Shown piece after piece: positions 11,544 to 24,537 of a stretch of DNA of 64,000 nt. A program made the translations under genes and the position numbers. This DNA is from Metarhizium brunneum (taxonomy: Eukaryota; Ascomycota; Sordariomycetes; Hypocreales; Clavicipitaceae). Where the stretch lies: positions 4,650,001-4,714,000 of the forward strand of contig NC_089422.1 in the NCBI RefSeq assembly GCF_013426205.1. Direction: 5' to 3'. How positions within the stretch are numbered: position 1 is the first letter of the stretch; the number at the start of each line of letters is the position of its first letter. Below the pieces are notes generated by a model. The model saw only the letters and a program-made list of their open reading frames with translations, searched no databases and was not told the origin of the DNA.

Positions 11544-14500
11544 GATGATGTTGTCGGTGTAGTCGTGACAGATAATATATTGAAAGGGACACAAATTCAA
11601 AAAGGCAAGTCTAGTTGTCTGGGATTGCAGCGTCAAGGGATGTGTGCGAGCGTTGTTTGCTTTACGGTGTTGCCAGAGCACCAGAAAGAGCGTGAACTGA
11701 GATATCAAGTGCGCGAGTGACCTGAACTCGCAGCGTAGAAAGGAATGAAACAAACAGAACTAAGCTGTTTGGGCTGTGAATAAGGAGAGGACGTGCTCGG
11801 CAGCTCGTACAAAGACTGAAGCAAACGATGAAGAGAGAGCAAAAACCAGGAGGGTAATCTATGTATAGATAAAGAGAAAGAGGGCTGAATCGAGATGTGG
11901 CAGAGTCCACCAAGTTTCGGTGTCAAGTGAGAAATGGCAGGTAGAACGGCAGTGGATGCCCCTGGAAAGAAGGACTTTATGCCAACAACTCTCACAGCCA
12001 ACACCAGAAAAGCGTCCATCTGCAAGGCGTCGGCGGTGAACACAATGGAATGAACCCTGGGCGTCCATTGTCTGCCCCGTGTGGGTGGAGTTTCGGTGCT
12101 GCCAATAAACTGATCATCTTGGTCAGGACCGCGCCTCTTTTGGATCCAGGGTTTCTCGTCAAGACCCTCGACCTTCAAGGGCCAAGCAGTCTTCGTTCTC
12201 GTTTTTTTTGACGCCAACACCTGCGTCGACAGGGTGCTCTTAGTCTGCATGACCATGTCCGTACCTGCATGCGCTTGGGACAAGCCGTACTCCGTACAGA
12301 ACCGTGACCGCCAACGATTGGATAACTGAGGGGCTGGCTGTGACCATCCGACTTGGCCACCTGGCGCCGGGGCCAGGTTTGGTGACGTTGTGCAATGATA
12401 ACGTGAGTGTTGACGATGAAGATGCGTCAAGCAGGCAATGCGCTTCTCCATATTACGGAATACTACTCCGTACTCTGTAGCATGGATATCATCACTGTGC
12501 CATCCCATGCCTTGGTAGTGATTCCCATGTCAACAGCCTGCTGGACGCAGGTCGAGTCAAATCGCAGATTCGCCCACCCACGCATGATAAACAAAGCATA
12601 AGTGATTTAATTAACCCCGCACAGAGACGGTGCGATGAACAGTAGGTAGCGAACGGATTTGCCCAGGGAGGCTGCCAGCAGAGCAAACAAACAATGCAGT
12701 GGGGGGGCCGTTGTAACTTGTGACCGGCCTGGACTCTGAACGGAGCCCTGGTTAACTTTTCAAGGTCAGTTTAGCTTTTTTTAAACATCCGATGATAGAG
12801 GCGCCCAAAGGACTGGTTACGTACACGTCAACGGTACGAGTTATTATCCACTCAACCGAGTATGTATTAGGTAGGTGGGATACTCCGTACGCGCGTGGTC
12901 GGTACAGTAGTCGGTACGCCGAATTTGACGGGGATGCAGGTGGCGTTTTTTATTTCAATGATTATGTACTCCGTATTCCGTATGCCGCGAGATAAACGCC
13001 CGAAAAAAAAACGTCCGAAATGAGACGAACGCCGAATCCATGTGGAAATCGTCAGGCAAACATTCAAGAACCAAACTGTTCTCGCCGGGGCTCCCAGGAG
13101 GTGGCGAAAGATCCCTCAGCCCCTCTCTCTCCTTGCCTGGCAGATTCATCCAAGCAGAGTTTGGGTAACCGCTGACCACGATATTGGCTCCTGCCAAGAT
13201 TAGGTCCGCCGCCTAAGCATGCTGAAACACGCTAGCGCAGGAGAGGGTCAACGCCACCCGATTGGCCGTCTTGATGGGGACATGAGATTCGACAGCCAGC
13301 CAACGTGGGAGCTGAGCCAAGCGCCACAACGGCAGCGGCGTTCACGGTGTCGATGGACTTGAACGTCGCCCTTGGTGAGTGTTGCGCTGGTCTCGAAGAT
13401 TCGGACAGCTCGACTTTGTTTTTCTTCTAATAACTACCTGTTGGTTTTATGCTACATGTCACACGACCTGAGCACGGGACTTCAATCTCGGGTTTCGGTG
13501 CCGCGGTTGTGTACTCCGTATACTCAACTGGGATGCGGCATGCTGGTTGCACGATGCCCTCACCCTTGGGCTCGATGCCGACCCAACGTCAGGGGAAACA
13601 GAAATATGCCCATGGATAAGATGACTTGCATCAAGGAAGCAACCATACTGGGTGTCCTACTTCGCGTCTCACCCATCTTACACTCGGTCATCGGCAAAGG
13701 ACAGCTGCAGTATTGTTTCGCATGGGATCGCGTTTCTTGTTGCGCCTCAGCGCCTCCAGCGGCCGTCTGACTCTCAACCAACCATGCGAGCAGTTCGGGC
13801 GGCTCGAGTGTCGACTACTAATTAATCATGGCTGCCCTGGGTTGTAACTGCACAGCATGGGTCAACCAGCAGACATACAATAATCCCGCATCATGTTCCA
13901 TGTTTGTGACGCTGCTCCTGCTGATTTTTCCTGTCGGGCGCTCCAACAAACACCAGACTCTGGATGAGTGTGTCGTGAAAGATTGTAATCATCCTTCCCT
14001 CCTTCCCCATGAAAGGAGGCCGTGGAGCATTGTCGCTCCCCTCTACATAATTTTATTTTTGTGTATGCGTGTACAATAGGTTTATTTTAGAAGGCGGTAC
14101 GGAGTAATGCATGGTACTTAAGTACGTATGTAATGTTGCATCCTCGATGTTGATCTCCCAACCGTCTTCACTACAAAGAATCGAATCGGACTGTGCTCGT
14201 TTCAGCACCATGTTCCCATTGCTCCTTGATCTACAGGCAATAATAATTCATGTTTGTGGTTGGGTCAAAGAAAATCCCGTCAATCAAATGACCCTGACAA
14301 GGTGCTATTTGCGGAACAATGAGCTATTGTCTTCACATTTCACATCTCACCTCTCCAGGGTAGGACAGTCGTTGCCGTAATAAGACGTTTGCCCTCGGCA
14401 TGGCTGCCCACGGAATCGATATTTGAAATAAGCGCGAATCTTGCGGAATAATGATAGGTCTTGACAAACTACGGGATGCCTGATTGGTCAAGGAAAAGAC

Positions 14501-16184
14501 AGAGAAATCATGTGGTTCTGTATCACCTCATGACTGAAGTTCAAGGCATGCCGCCTTCATCGTGTCCCGACGAGCCCCCCTTTCGACCCGGACACCAGTT
14601 GTCGCAGAAGTGCGTTTGGCCAAGAGAAGAAGGAAAAAACAAGAGTAAGTGTCTTATGAGCTGACATCAGCTACTTCTCGCGTGGTAAACTTGGTCCCAT
14701 AGTGGTACGATATAGAGTGGAACACCAGGCATAGCTCTCATGCGCATCATCAGCCTTTCCGTCTTTGGACGGAGGGCATCAACCCAATAAGTTTCGGCCC
14801 GAAGATGGCTAATGTCATGCTCACAATCAAAGCTGAAGCCTCGATGTGGCTGCTGAGAATACTAAGAAACAAGGCGTACAATACAGTTGAGTTCATCCAT
14901 AAAGCATGAGCCAGGCAGGGTGCCTGCGGAAAACATTGAGCAACATAAACTAAACAACAGCCATTCAATCTCCTCCGCTAAAACAGGCCCAATTTGAACG
15001 ACATATACATTTTCCTGGCCCATTCACACTCTTATCCCAAATATCGCTCGGCTCATTCCTACAACGTGTAGCCGCTGGTTGAAGAGTCCGAGGTGACAAA
15101 CCCTTCCTCCTCTAGTGATTACACAAAGACGAGTCGTCTGAAGCGTCCAAAAAACAATCTACTTAAAATTCGGTAGAATTCCGGCCAAGATGTATCTAGC
15201 TGAGGACAATGATTCCCCTTGGTTTCGCGCCATATCCCAGCATCTCGGGGAGCTCTCGATTCAAACCTACCAACTCTCCTCGCATGTCGGCATTTGCGAC
15301 ATATTTCTTGACAGAGGGAATGAAACCTTGGGCAAAAATCAAGGTTCGCTGCTCAGGTATTTTCAGCTTCGACTCTGTTGATATTATGAGCAACTGATGC
15401 GGCTGTCATGCAGTAATGAATGCTGACACTAAACGTAATCTGGACGCAAACGAGAGCACAGTACAAGTCTGAGGAAGTAATCACAGCGCCGGTCCCGCCT
15501 CGGCACGAAGCCGCCATTGAGTGGTTTCTTGCAAAATACACATGGCGTCTCTACTGACTACTCCCATTACGAGTACTGGCCTAACTGCTGCCTACCTTCT
15601 GTGGCGAGGCGCTACTTTTCACTACCTGATAGCTGCGCCTTTCAAGCCAATAATATCCGCATGAAAAAAATTGTATAAACGCAGCTTGCTTCTTATTGAT
15701 GACCCGAGATCAGTATGAAGATTTCGTTTCCAGCATAGCTTCATGGATGTTAAAGTGATGTGGACACGTAGTACTTGTGATTCGGATCGACTAGTTCCCG
15801 AGCAAATGGAGAAGAAAGAAAGCTATGACAAATATTGGAGGAAAGAGTCTCAAGCAAGCCATATGCGTTAATTAATTGGGTATAATGATGCTTCGCTAAG
15901 GAGTAATGGCCGCCACGAAAATCGTGGAATAGAGTATGACACACCATAGCCGCAGGCTGATGTTCCTCAAATCCAAACAAATTGCAATTCACGCCACCCC
16001 AAGTCTTCCTCCCCGTAAATCCAGTTGGCATCGTAATTCCTGTACAAAGGAGCTTTCATACGCTCTACCACCTTGTCCCCATTGGTAAGGGATGACGAAT
16101 TCGACTGTGGCAAAACCAAAAAAGAAAAAAGGAACGGAGCATTTCTTACTATGCCCCTGATAGCTTTCCAAGCCCCGTCTTCAT
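11544..16184. other. 4.6 kb gene-free region
   Basis: Lies between the start of the WSC gene and the stop of the velvet gene. The longest frame (11705-12508, minus, 267 codons) covers the WSC promoter, has no family features and reads through dispersed motifs. ACTCCGTA/TACGGAGT copies are at 12289, 12465, 12882, 12968, 13513 and 14098. The part from about 14.4 to 16.1 kb shows nothing recognisable: no terminal repeats, transposase or reverse-transcriptase motifs. Confidence 0.55.
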
Positions 16185-17750
16185 CTAATCCCGAACAGTA
16201 CGCCGCTTCCGTTGTCCCTGAGAACCTTCTCCTGCTCCGTCTTCATCAGATAATTCATCTTGTCCTCTAGCGTTCTTGGTTCGATCGTTGCCCTTCTTGA
16301 TGGAAATGATGCAACCTTGCTCTTTCAGCCGTTTGGCTAAGCCGCTACTCGGTAACATGCCTGGAAACTCCTTGGCACTGTATACATGGAACACATCACT
16401 CACGATTTCGGTGAGTATGGGGAAGTGTCGAATCACTCCGGCGCGGGCCGGGTCTATCATAATAAGCGTAAATTTTAGACGGAATGCCCCGGGAGTTCGA
16501 CATGATAGATCTGAAAAACAGAAGAAGCAGCCCTCCTCACCATGATCGTCCATTCCTACAAAAGGGGTTCCGACAAGTGATCCCATCAGTCGTCTTTGAT
16601 GCTGATATTCCTCAGGCATGAAGGATGCGTCCTGTGTTCCCGACTCATCACATATCGAGCAATTCATAACGTAGCTCTCATATCGTAGATACGATTTTGC
16701 TTCATCTTTAGACAGTGAAGGGCCGTCGACATATAGCTGGACAATAGGTGGCGGATCAATGACTCGCCGGTCCCTGTCGCCGAATCCACAAGCCCTTGCG
16801 GCTTGTGGTTGTTGTCGCATGCTAAGCCTGAACATGATGCCGTTGACGACGTCTACCCTGTCCGGGCCTAGAAGATTGGGAATGTTGGATGTGCCACTGC
16901 CCCCAAGACCCCTAAGCGACTGGCCCGACAACTGCGACTGCGCCTGAGTTTTCTTCTGACAGCTTGGTGGTTCCTTCGTGGGGATCACGACTGGGTGCTG
17001 CGGTTTGTTTGTATCAAAAGGTAGTTCAGACGAGTGAACTGATCGGTGGAGATTTTTGTGATATGGCGGCGGAAATAAATCTGTTGTTGTGAGTGCGCTT
17101 GTAGTGTGTAGCCGACTGTCTATGTTTACTGAGGACGGATGACCAGAGAGGAATGGTGCTGCAGAGCTTTGCAAGGACATAAATTCGACATCACCACCTA
17201 TGCTCCTTGAGGCTGTCGGAGGTGGCCCATAAGGCTGTGAAAAAGGATGGCTATTTGAACCCGTCTTCGCACTTTGTAGTCCAGGAGACTGCTGAGGTTG
17301 TCGGTTAGTGGCGCTATGGGCATGGTTGGGGAAGCCGCGTTGGCTTTCGGCCACGGAGGTCCAGTCATTATATGGAAAAGACATGTCTCCGAAGCCTCCA
17401 TACCCGAGGATTGATAATGGAAAGTTGTGTGCCGTGGAAGAGGCACCGAATAGACTGGGTGTCCGCAACTAGCTACACCACGGGCATCCGACAAGCGTGG
17501 ATATGGGCCCTGGAGCAAGAGAGCGTGTCAGTACCGAGTTAGCACAGGTTACAAAACACACAGGGAACATTGCAACCACGCGTACCTTAGCGCCGAGGGA
17601 CTCATCTGAACTAGTCGATGCGGCACTTTGGTAACTACTCTCCGTGCGTGATTCGGGAGATCTAACCAAAGCCAGCCTGCCCCGTATTCTTGGGGGGGGT
17701 GCGGAGGGCTGATGACTACTTTTCTTAGTCCCGGTTGGCCATGATTCTCC
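16185..17750 (-). CDS. velC: Velvet-domain transcriptional regulator, VelC-like (5' end unresolved)
   Basis: Velvet proteins are fungal DNA-binding regulators linking development and secondary metabolism. Supported exons are complement(16185..17468, 17586..17750), joined in phase 0 over an intron with GTACGC donor and CTAG acceptor. A further coding-like block may sit at 17845-17974, joined through a GTATGT donor at 17844, but no in-frame ATG was found, so the start is open; the first internal ATG is MSFPYNDW in exon 16185-17468. The long N-terminus is Ser/Pro/Gln rich. The velvet domain shows VNGIMFRLSMRQQP, RACGFGDRDRRVIDPPPIVQLYV, GCFFCFSDLSCRTPGAFRLKF, VFHVYSAKEFPGMLPSSGLAKRLKEQG. Domain placement near the C-terminus fits VelC better than VosA, and the uninterrupted domain argues against VelB. 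The C-terminus is basic (QGQRKRRTVRD). Confidence 0.82.
17469..17585 (-). other. Intron in the velvet gene
   Basis: 117 bp with GTACGC donor and TAG acceptor. It joins SLGAK to LRTPSLFG in phase 0. Confidence 0.75.
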
Positions 17751-20700
17751 CTCAGTAGAAGTAGAAATAATTGAGCATCAAAGGTGATAGGTAGGCCTCC
17801 GGGGGATGAAGATCTGACAAAGGGAAAGCGCAGTTAACACATACCTTGATGTCTGGGATGTTCCAGGCTGTGTAAATGGATGAGGCAGAACTCCGGCAGA
17901 GGTAGATGATTGAATTGATACAGGATAGAAACCAAAGACGCCGATGGAGATACCCTTGCACGAGGGCTGGAAGTACTCACAACTAACGGTCAGACACGGT
18001 GACTGTTGCTTCCAAAGGTTGCCGGCACACACCCTGGTAAATGCACTGACACTCCCCTGTTCGGGCCTGATCGAGGATCGCGCCAAGCGCCAGGAATTTG
18101 GGCGATCACTCCCTCATATTCAGAAACTGGAGGCCGACTTACACGGCAACGGGGAGTCGCAACACTCTCATTGCCGCCACCTTTCTCGGGCAGAACCACA
18201 CAAGACGAAACCGGCCCGCAGAACTCACACCGGTCGGATGTCCTGATGACTTGGCTTTTTATTTCATTTATACCGGTTTTTTTTATTTATTTTTTTTTCA
18301 AAATACGACCTGAGAGACGGAAGATGAGCGAAAAAGCAACGACGGCAGAGTCCTCGACCAAGGCATAAATAAGCCTGAATCGGGGGGTGCACTGCTGTTC
18401 GGGCCTGCTTCATGTCGAGCGGTTAGAGACTTGCTCTCATACATATCTCAACCAGAGACAATCAATCGTATGTACGTGGTCGTCGGAACGAAATGACACC
18501 CTTGTTCATTCTGGCTGGGCAGACCAGTCACTGGTTCGACCGGCCACACGGCCCAGATAGTCCAGTGTCCCGTTGTACCTTGAAGAAACACCACCATGCT
18601 GAATGGTCGAGCCATGAGTCTTAATGGCCGCAAGGCGAAGAGCTAGACAGGTTAGATATGACAGATCTCATTTGCGTCCAATTTAGGCAGCGTACCCCGG
18701 CCCAGTCACTCATCGTGGGGGTGGACAATCCCGATGCGTTGGAGCCGTTCTATGCAGCCAGAAAAGCGTCGTAATTTGGCTGCTGAAGCAAAGAGTTTCC
18801 CAGTGCGCCGCAGCCGGAGGAAGAACTGCACGTCGCACCCAGTTGCAGTAGGCATGGGGATTCGCATACGTGGCCTGCTATCGATGCGTTTCTGCTCTGT
18901 CCTGGAATATTCGTGACTGTACTGAACATGAATCCAGTTTATGAAACCTGTGTCGTCGACGGTAAACAAGCGTTTTGAGACACCAATTGGAATTGTGTGC
19001 ATATTGGCCAAAGGGCCCCCTCCCCTTCTCCACGTCGCCGATGCCACACGGGGTCCGGAAAAAGCCAACGTAGGCTGGGCATATTGGCAGGTGACGGGCG
19101 TTAATCGCACGCAACCAGCCGGGCTGGCGGAGATTTTAGAGCTCCTTGAGTATTGCTGCCAGATACGGCGGGTGGCAAGGCCAGGCCTGTCTTCCAGCAG
19201 ACTTGTACGAATATCGAGTCGGGTCCTTCTGGATACAAACGTTCAATGTTCGGTTAAGGCGAACAGTGCCATGTCTAGTACAAGTCAATCCCCCAGCTCA
19301 CGATCGTCAGTATCCATCACCGATGCGATAAGGATAGTGTTACCCTGGAAATCCTTTGTGTCTTGATGGATTGTCAAGTTGACCAGACCTGCGTCTCCAT
19401 GCGGAGAACAGGCCAAGGGAGGGGGGAGTAGAGCGATGAATGGCATTGTTGAGGCAGTGTTGAGCAACTTGGTGTAGTGGTTGCCAGAAGTCTGCATGCC
19501 CATTTGCCATCGTCGAAAGCCATGCTTGATGACAGGGCAATCTGCGTTTGCTCCCCCCCTCTTTCCACCTATCCTTTTGTTTTTGTGCTGGGATGGAGTC
19601 GCCCATAGAGAGTAGTACTTCGTAGTCCGTACGGAGTACTCGATGCACCCATTGCCTTGGACTCTGCATGTGTATCCCGCAGCAAGCTGAAGGAACTGGA
19701 CCGAGTGCTTGCTTGGGGCCAACTGTCCAGGTCGTTTTTCATCCACAGCGGACCTCATAATAATAATGCATTATGCACCCGAAGCCAGGGTCAACCACAG
19801 GAAGACCCCTTGCCCTGGCCCTGTTGAATGGGATGGGCTGGGGGAAGCACGGCGTAGTCATCAGACAAAAATAATATCCTGGGTCACTTGCCACCAGCTC
19901 ACTGAGTCGACCGTCGAGGGCGCTCTCAGCTGTAAAGAATACTGCCATTCATGAGTTCGCGCCAGAAGAAGCTTCATGTCTCCATTTCACCGTTGCAAAC
20001 GTGTCGGCGGAGAAGCGTGTCTCAGGCGAGACTCTCCTGGTGCTCACTCCATAGTCGTCTGGTGAGCTGCCTGGCAAAAGCTTCAGAGCTACCTTGAAAA
20101 AAAGTAATTAGAACGGCTGGAAGAGCTCACGTACTAGGTAGTTAGGCACTTGACTTAGGGTTGATCTGTGCTTATGTAGCACCAGACACAACCCTGTCCA
20201 AGGCTTGTGCTCCGTGTCGATCGTCGGTTACGTGCCAGTAGTAGCACTAGTAGTCCGTTGCCGCCTGTATTGTTGACCCCTGCAGATGCCAACGGGATTG
20301 GTATCCGCCTGTTCAAGATTGAAGCTCAAATGTTGCTCTTGTTGCTCCATGCTCGGTCAGCTTGCAAGGTGCCATGCCAGCATGCCATCTTTTGATCATA
20401 GCTCCCGGCAGTCAGCTCTGCTGGTAGGAATACATCGGTACTAATGCCTCCAGACGTCAAGTTGCATGCAATTTCCCCGAATTGCGAGGTGCTCCTTCCG
20501 CATGTGAGCAGTTTGAGCACGACTGCCCTGGGTCCGGACACTCCGTGGCAGGCCTTTTATGTGCCCAAGTCTGAAGTGCCCGGGTACATGTACCTACCCT
20601 GAAACTTTGCCTTGTCAAGTTTTGAGTCGTCAGATATTGACTACCATCAGTCCCAGGTTTCTGGATCGTCGGCTGTTTGTCAACTTCCAAGGTTAACCTG

Positions 20701-23700
20701 TTTGTCTTGCAATTCCCCACCTACCTATTAGGTGCTTGGGTAGGAAGAGGCATCGGGTAACATCAAGGGCAGCGCTCTTCTCACGCACCTATGATAGACG
20801 ACATCCATCTTCTCCGTCTTGGAGCCTTAGCCTTCCCTTACCTGGGGAGCATCTGTCGAATGAGTCTTGTCATAAAATTAGCTTCTGCAAGTCTTGTTAT
20901 GCGTCCTCTGCTTGAGAGGTAATAGGCATGGTCACTAATCTTCACAATAGTACCAGCTGAATAACTTCATGCGAGCCATCTCCCTCAACCAAATGCCTCC
21001 TCTTTCCGGTGTGGATGTCGAGGTAGCAGTCTGTCGTCGTCTGGTTGGTCCCCGTCAAGAAACTCGCATAAGGTCTAGCTACTTTGAACTATGGTGGCTG
21101 TAAGAATATGGAACTGGCTACCAAACCCATGAGCAATTCACCATAGAGATCAGTAACTAGCCTTACCAAGTACGAAGTTGCTACATGCTTGGAGCTTTCC
21201 AGACTTCAGACACACCGCTCGTTCAGTTCAGTGCCCACCATGCTTGGGCCAACAGTCGGTCTCGGTACGAAACATCTCCCATCCCAGTCAGCATAGTTCT
21301 GTCCTGCAAGTTGCGCTGTTCAATGGCCTCTTAGTGTCCCGGAACGATGCTGGCAAACCCACAAGTCTCTAATGCCCACGGTTTGTGTAAAGGAATAGAG
21401 CACTGGCCGCGGGAAGATTCAAACACTGCCTTGCCTCCGAGAACCCATTACTACGAGTGCCCGGCTAGCAACATTGTCTGGGTTTTTCTTTTCTCTTGTG
21501 CGTGGTACAAATGAAGCTAGTTTAGCGACTTGATGGCGGGCGGATCGTCCCTTTTTGCCACAAGTGCGGAGAGCTCGGTGTCCTGGTCAGCCTAGCATGT
21601 GGCTTGACGATCAGCTTCCTTTTGAAGGCGTTTGCATAGTCCGCTAGATGGTCGTGCGCCACCGGACTTCAGCGTGGATGTATGTATATATGTATCTGGT
21701 TTCCAAGAACCGGGCCAGTGGAAATTTTCTTGTCGTCGTACATGCAGGGTACAGAGTACAGCGTACAGAGTACATCGTCGTCATCCTCTGGGCGTCGCTT
21801 CGACATATTGACGAGCTTCTGCCCTTGTGTTCTGGTTTGTGATCCCACTCCGCCTCTCCGTGTGTGATTGTGACACTCTGCGAATCTGAAGCACTGGGGG
21901 TCTGAGACCGACCTTGGATTTGTTACTACTAGTTCGAGCACTCCCTCCATTGTCATCGAACACAGAATCTTTTGTTTACTACTCATATCTTGAGGACGCT
22001 GTACCGAATGTTAATTATGAATCAACATGGATTTGACTCCTATGAGTTGATGAGGAAGTCATCTACACATTAACCTCTTACACATACTTCTGTCCTACGA
22101 ACAACTTCTATACTTCAACATCTTCATACGTCGACGTGAAGACGTCAGATTTAGGCAGGACAACAAGTCAAAAAAGTCAGAAAAGTCAAAAAAATAGACG
22201 CCGAGCATGAGAGTTCTTGTTAATCATGAGTTGCTCGACAGCTCGGCCGTGGGTGTGTCTCAGTTTACCCGTACGCATTACCAAACACAGACTGACACTT
22301 GCACTAACAGTATCATCTCCAGGCGGTGTTAGGATGTCGTGTAACCTTCATCTCGTGTCTCCTAGACACTGCAATGACTACAGGCAGTTGGTCGGTAGGG
22401 CTGCACGTGCAGGTGAGGAAGCCCGGACAAAGTGGTCACGGCCTACAGGTTATCGCTTCATCCGGAGACGCCAGTGTCCCAAAGCAATGTTGCATGCTAC
22501 CAAGCAGAATGAAGCTTGGGTGAAGCGGCTTTGAGCGAATATCATGTCAACAAGTACTTCACTAAACTGAGGTGGGCTAAGCGTATTAGCTACATAGGGA
22601 GGCTGCTGATGCTATGCCCGAGACAATCTGACAATGCATGACTCCCTCCTGTCATTACCTCTCGTCGTACTGACCTCCGCCAGGCATGTCCGCATTCCGT
22701 TCAAGATGACTTCAGGCTCCGGGTCCATTGGCAATCTCCGAGGCAGACAGGTCTCACTAAAAAAAGCCTGCCACCATTTTGGGCAAGGTTTCGGTGTTAC
22801 GTAGTGCGTAGTTACTGCCTCGGAATACTACGCCGTATCTGTCTGACACAGTGCGTTCTGAGCTACCAAACATGTTACACGAAATGTCGTTGATTGTGTC
22901 TTTGGTGCCCTTTTTATGGCTGGCATACAAACCATCTACACACCGTGGTGGGTTAGGCCGGTGGCATTTCGCGACGTCCGGCATGGATGACTGGAGATTT
23001 AGCTGCCCGCCCACCCGAACTGTTGCAAAGCAAGCATGACATAGGCACATGGCTATTCTTCTGTTCCGCCCTTGGATCTTTGGGTCATCTTGGCTCGCGG
23101 TCCAAAACTATCGACCACACGCTGACTAGTACCACGAGGAGGGAGCGACCAACTCGCGAGGCGCTTGATAGCTGGCAATCGGAGAGCTGTGAGTTGTTTG
23201 GGGCTGAGTTGCGCATTGCACCTTGCCACACCACAAAAGAATTGAGTTGACTTCGACCTGTGGCATGTTACACAACTCTACTCCGAAGATACGCGACATA
23301 TCATTGCTGTGCCTCAATATCACATCAGCCACGTTCTGCCACACAGCTCTCTACCGCCCCTAATTGATACAGAATCTCTTCTTTTTCGATTTGCCGTTCC
23401 CATTTCGGCACTATTACTCCCTAATCAAAAACAAGCTCTACCTAACCATTTCCTTTTTCCCTTGCGTATGGTGTGCCTAGTATCACTTCCCTGGACAGTA
23501 ACACCTCGAATGCTCATAGCGCCGTCTGCGGGGTAGATGCGATGTGTGCCGCCATCGTCTCACAACAGTATCGGTCGAGATGCCGGGGATATGTCACATG
23601 TTGCGATACCGTCTTCTCTCACGCAGATCATACGAGTTTCACTCCAACGACTTTCGGCCGGTTCCTATGTCGATTTTTCATTGAAGTGGTATACAACTGT

Positions 23701-24537
23701 TCCCTGACAAATATCGCCAATGAATCGTAAACATGATAGACAAAATGAGATGTCGTTTTCTGTAAAATTCGCCGGCTCTATGTACTACTCCCTTCACTTC
23801 TGGTGGCTGTATAAATTTACTGTAGCACCAATACAGGACTAGCACAAATATTCCACTCATAATGCCAAGGCGATGACGAGCTAACAGCAACGATAAATTT
23901 GTGCTTCTATTCAGGAATTTACTAGCTCGTAGAAAATTAAGGGTGCCAACTCCTGTCTCGCTCCTAGTAAACCCGTGTCTTTGTATGTATATATACGTGC
24001 AGTAGACAGATACGTATTAGGAACGCTTCTTCCAAAATCCCGCTCCTTGTAGCCCAGAATAATTATGTCGTGGAATTGTACGCCCCATTGTACACCCATC
24101 AATGTGCGATACGATTACGTACTGCATCGGATAGTCATTGTATAGAAATCGCAAGTCGATACGCCAAATATAGATATAAGAATAAAAATAAATATAAAAA
24201 TAAAAATAAAAATAAAAGAAAGAAACGCCCTCGCAAGTCATGCTGTGCTTTTGGTAGTATCCAACCCAAATGGGAGAAATTCAAGACATTGAGTAATAGT
24301 GGTGGCATATATAGGTGATTAAATGTTCATACATGTATCTTTACATGCGGAGAAATGATTGAGGGTAATTCTAGGGTTGTGTAAAAAATTATCGAGCGTA
24401 AGTCGTTCAAATCTTCGCCGGAGGATACGCATTACTGGATGTATATATATGTATGTATATTAAGTTGTCGAGAAACTGTCGCTTTCGAAAGTAAAAGTTG
24501 ATGAGCCAGTTGTTCGATATGTTCAACAAATCGGCGA
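17751..24537. other. 6.8 kb region with velvet 5' sequences, otherwise no gene
   Basis: The first few hundred bases (to about 18.1 kb) probably hold the velvet 5' exons and leader, with short upstream frames. Beyond this I see no supportable coding region up to 24.5 kb, only scattered short frames on both strands. A TACGGAGT copy is at 19630. An AT-rich block with AAATAA repeats lies near 24175-24220. No transposon motifs were recognised. Confidence 0.5.
24175..24222. repeat. A-rich simple repeat (AAATAA type)
   Basis: A purine-biased run of ATAAAAATAA units on the plus strand in an AT-rich stretch downstream of the DUF7729 gene. Confidence 0.8.

Noticed and set aside
11705..12508. 267-codon minus-strand frame
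   Set aside because: Covers the promoter of the DUF1996-WSC gene and part of its translation (TEYGV..) is just the ACTCCGTA motif. No family features.
18535..18560. GGTTCGACCGG, resembling a tRNA B box
   Set aside because: Lacks the TCC end and no cloverleaf or A box could be placed around it.
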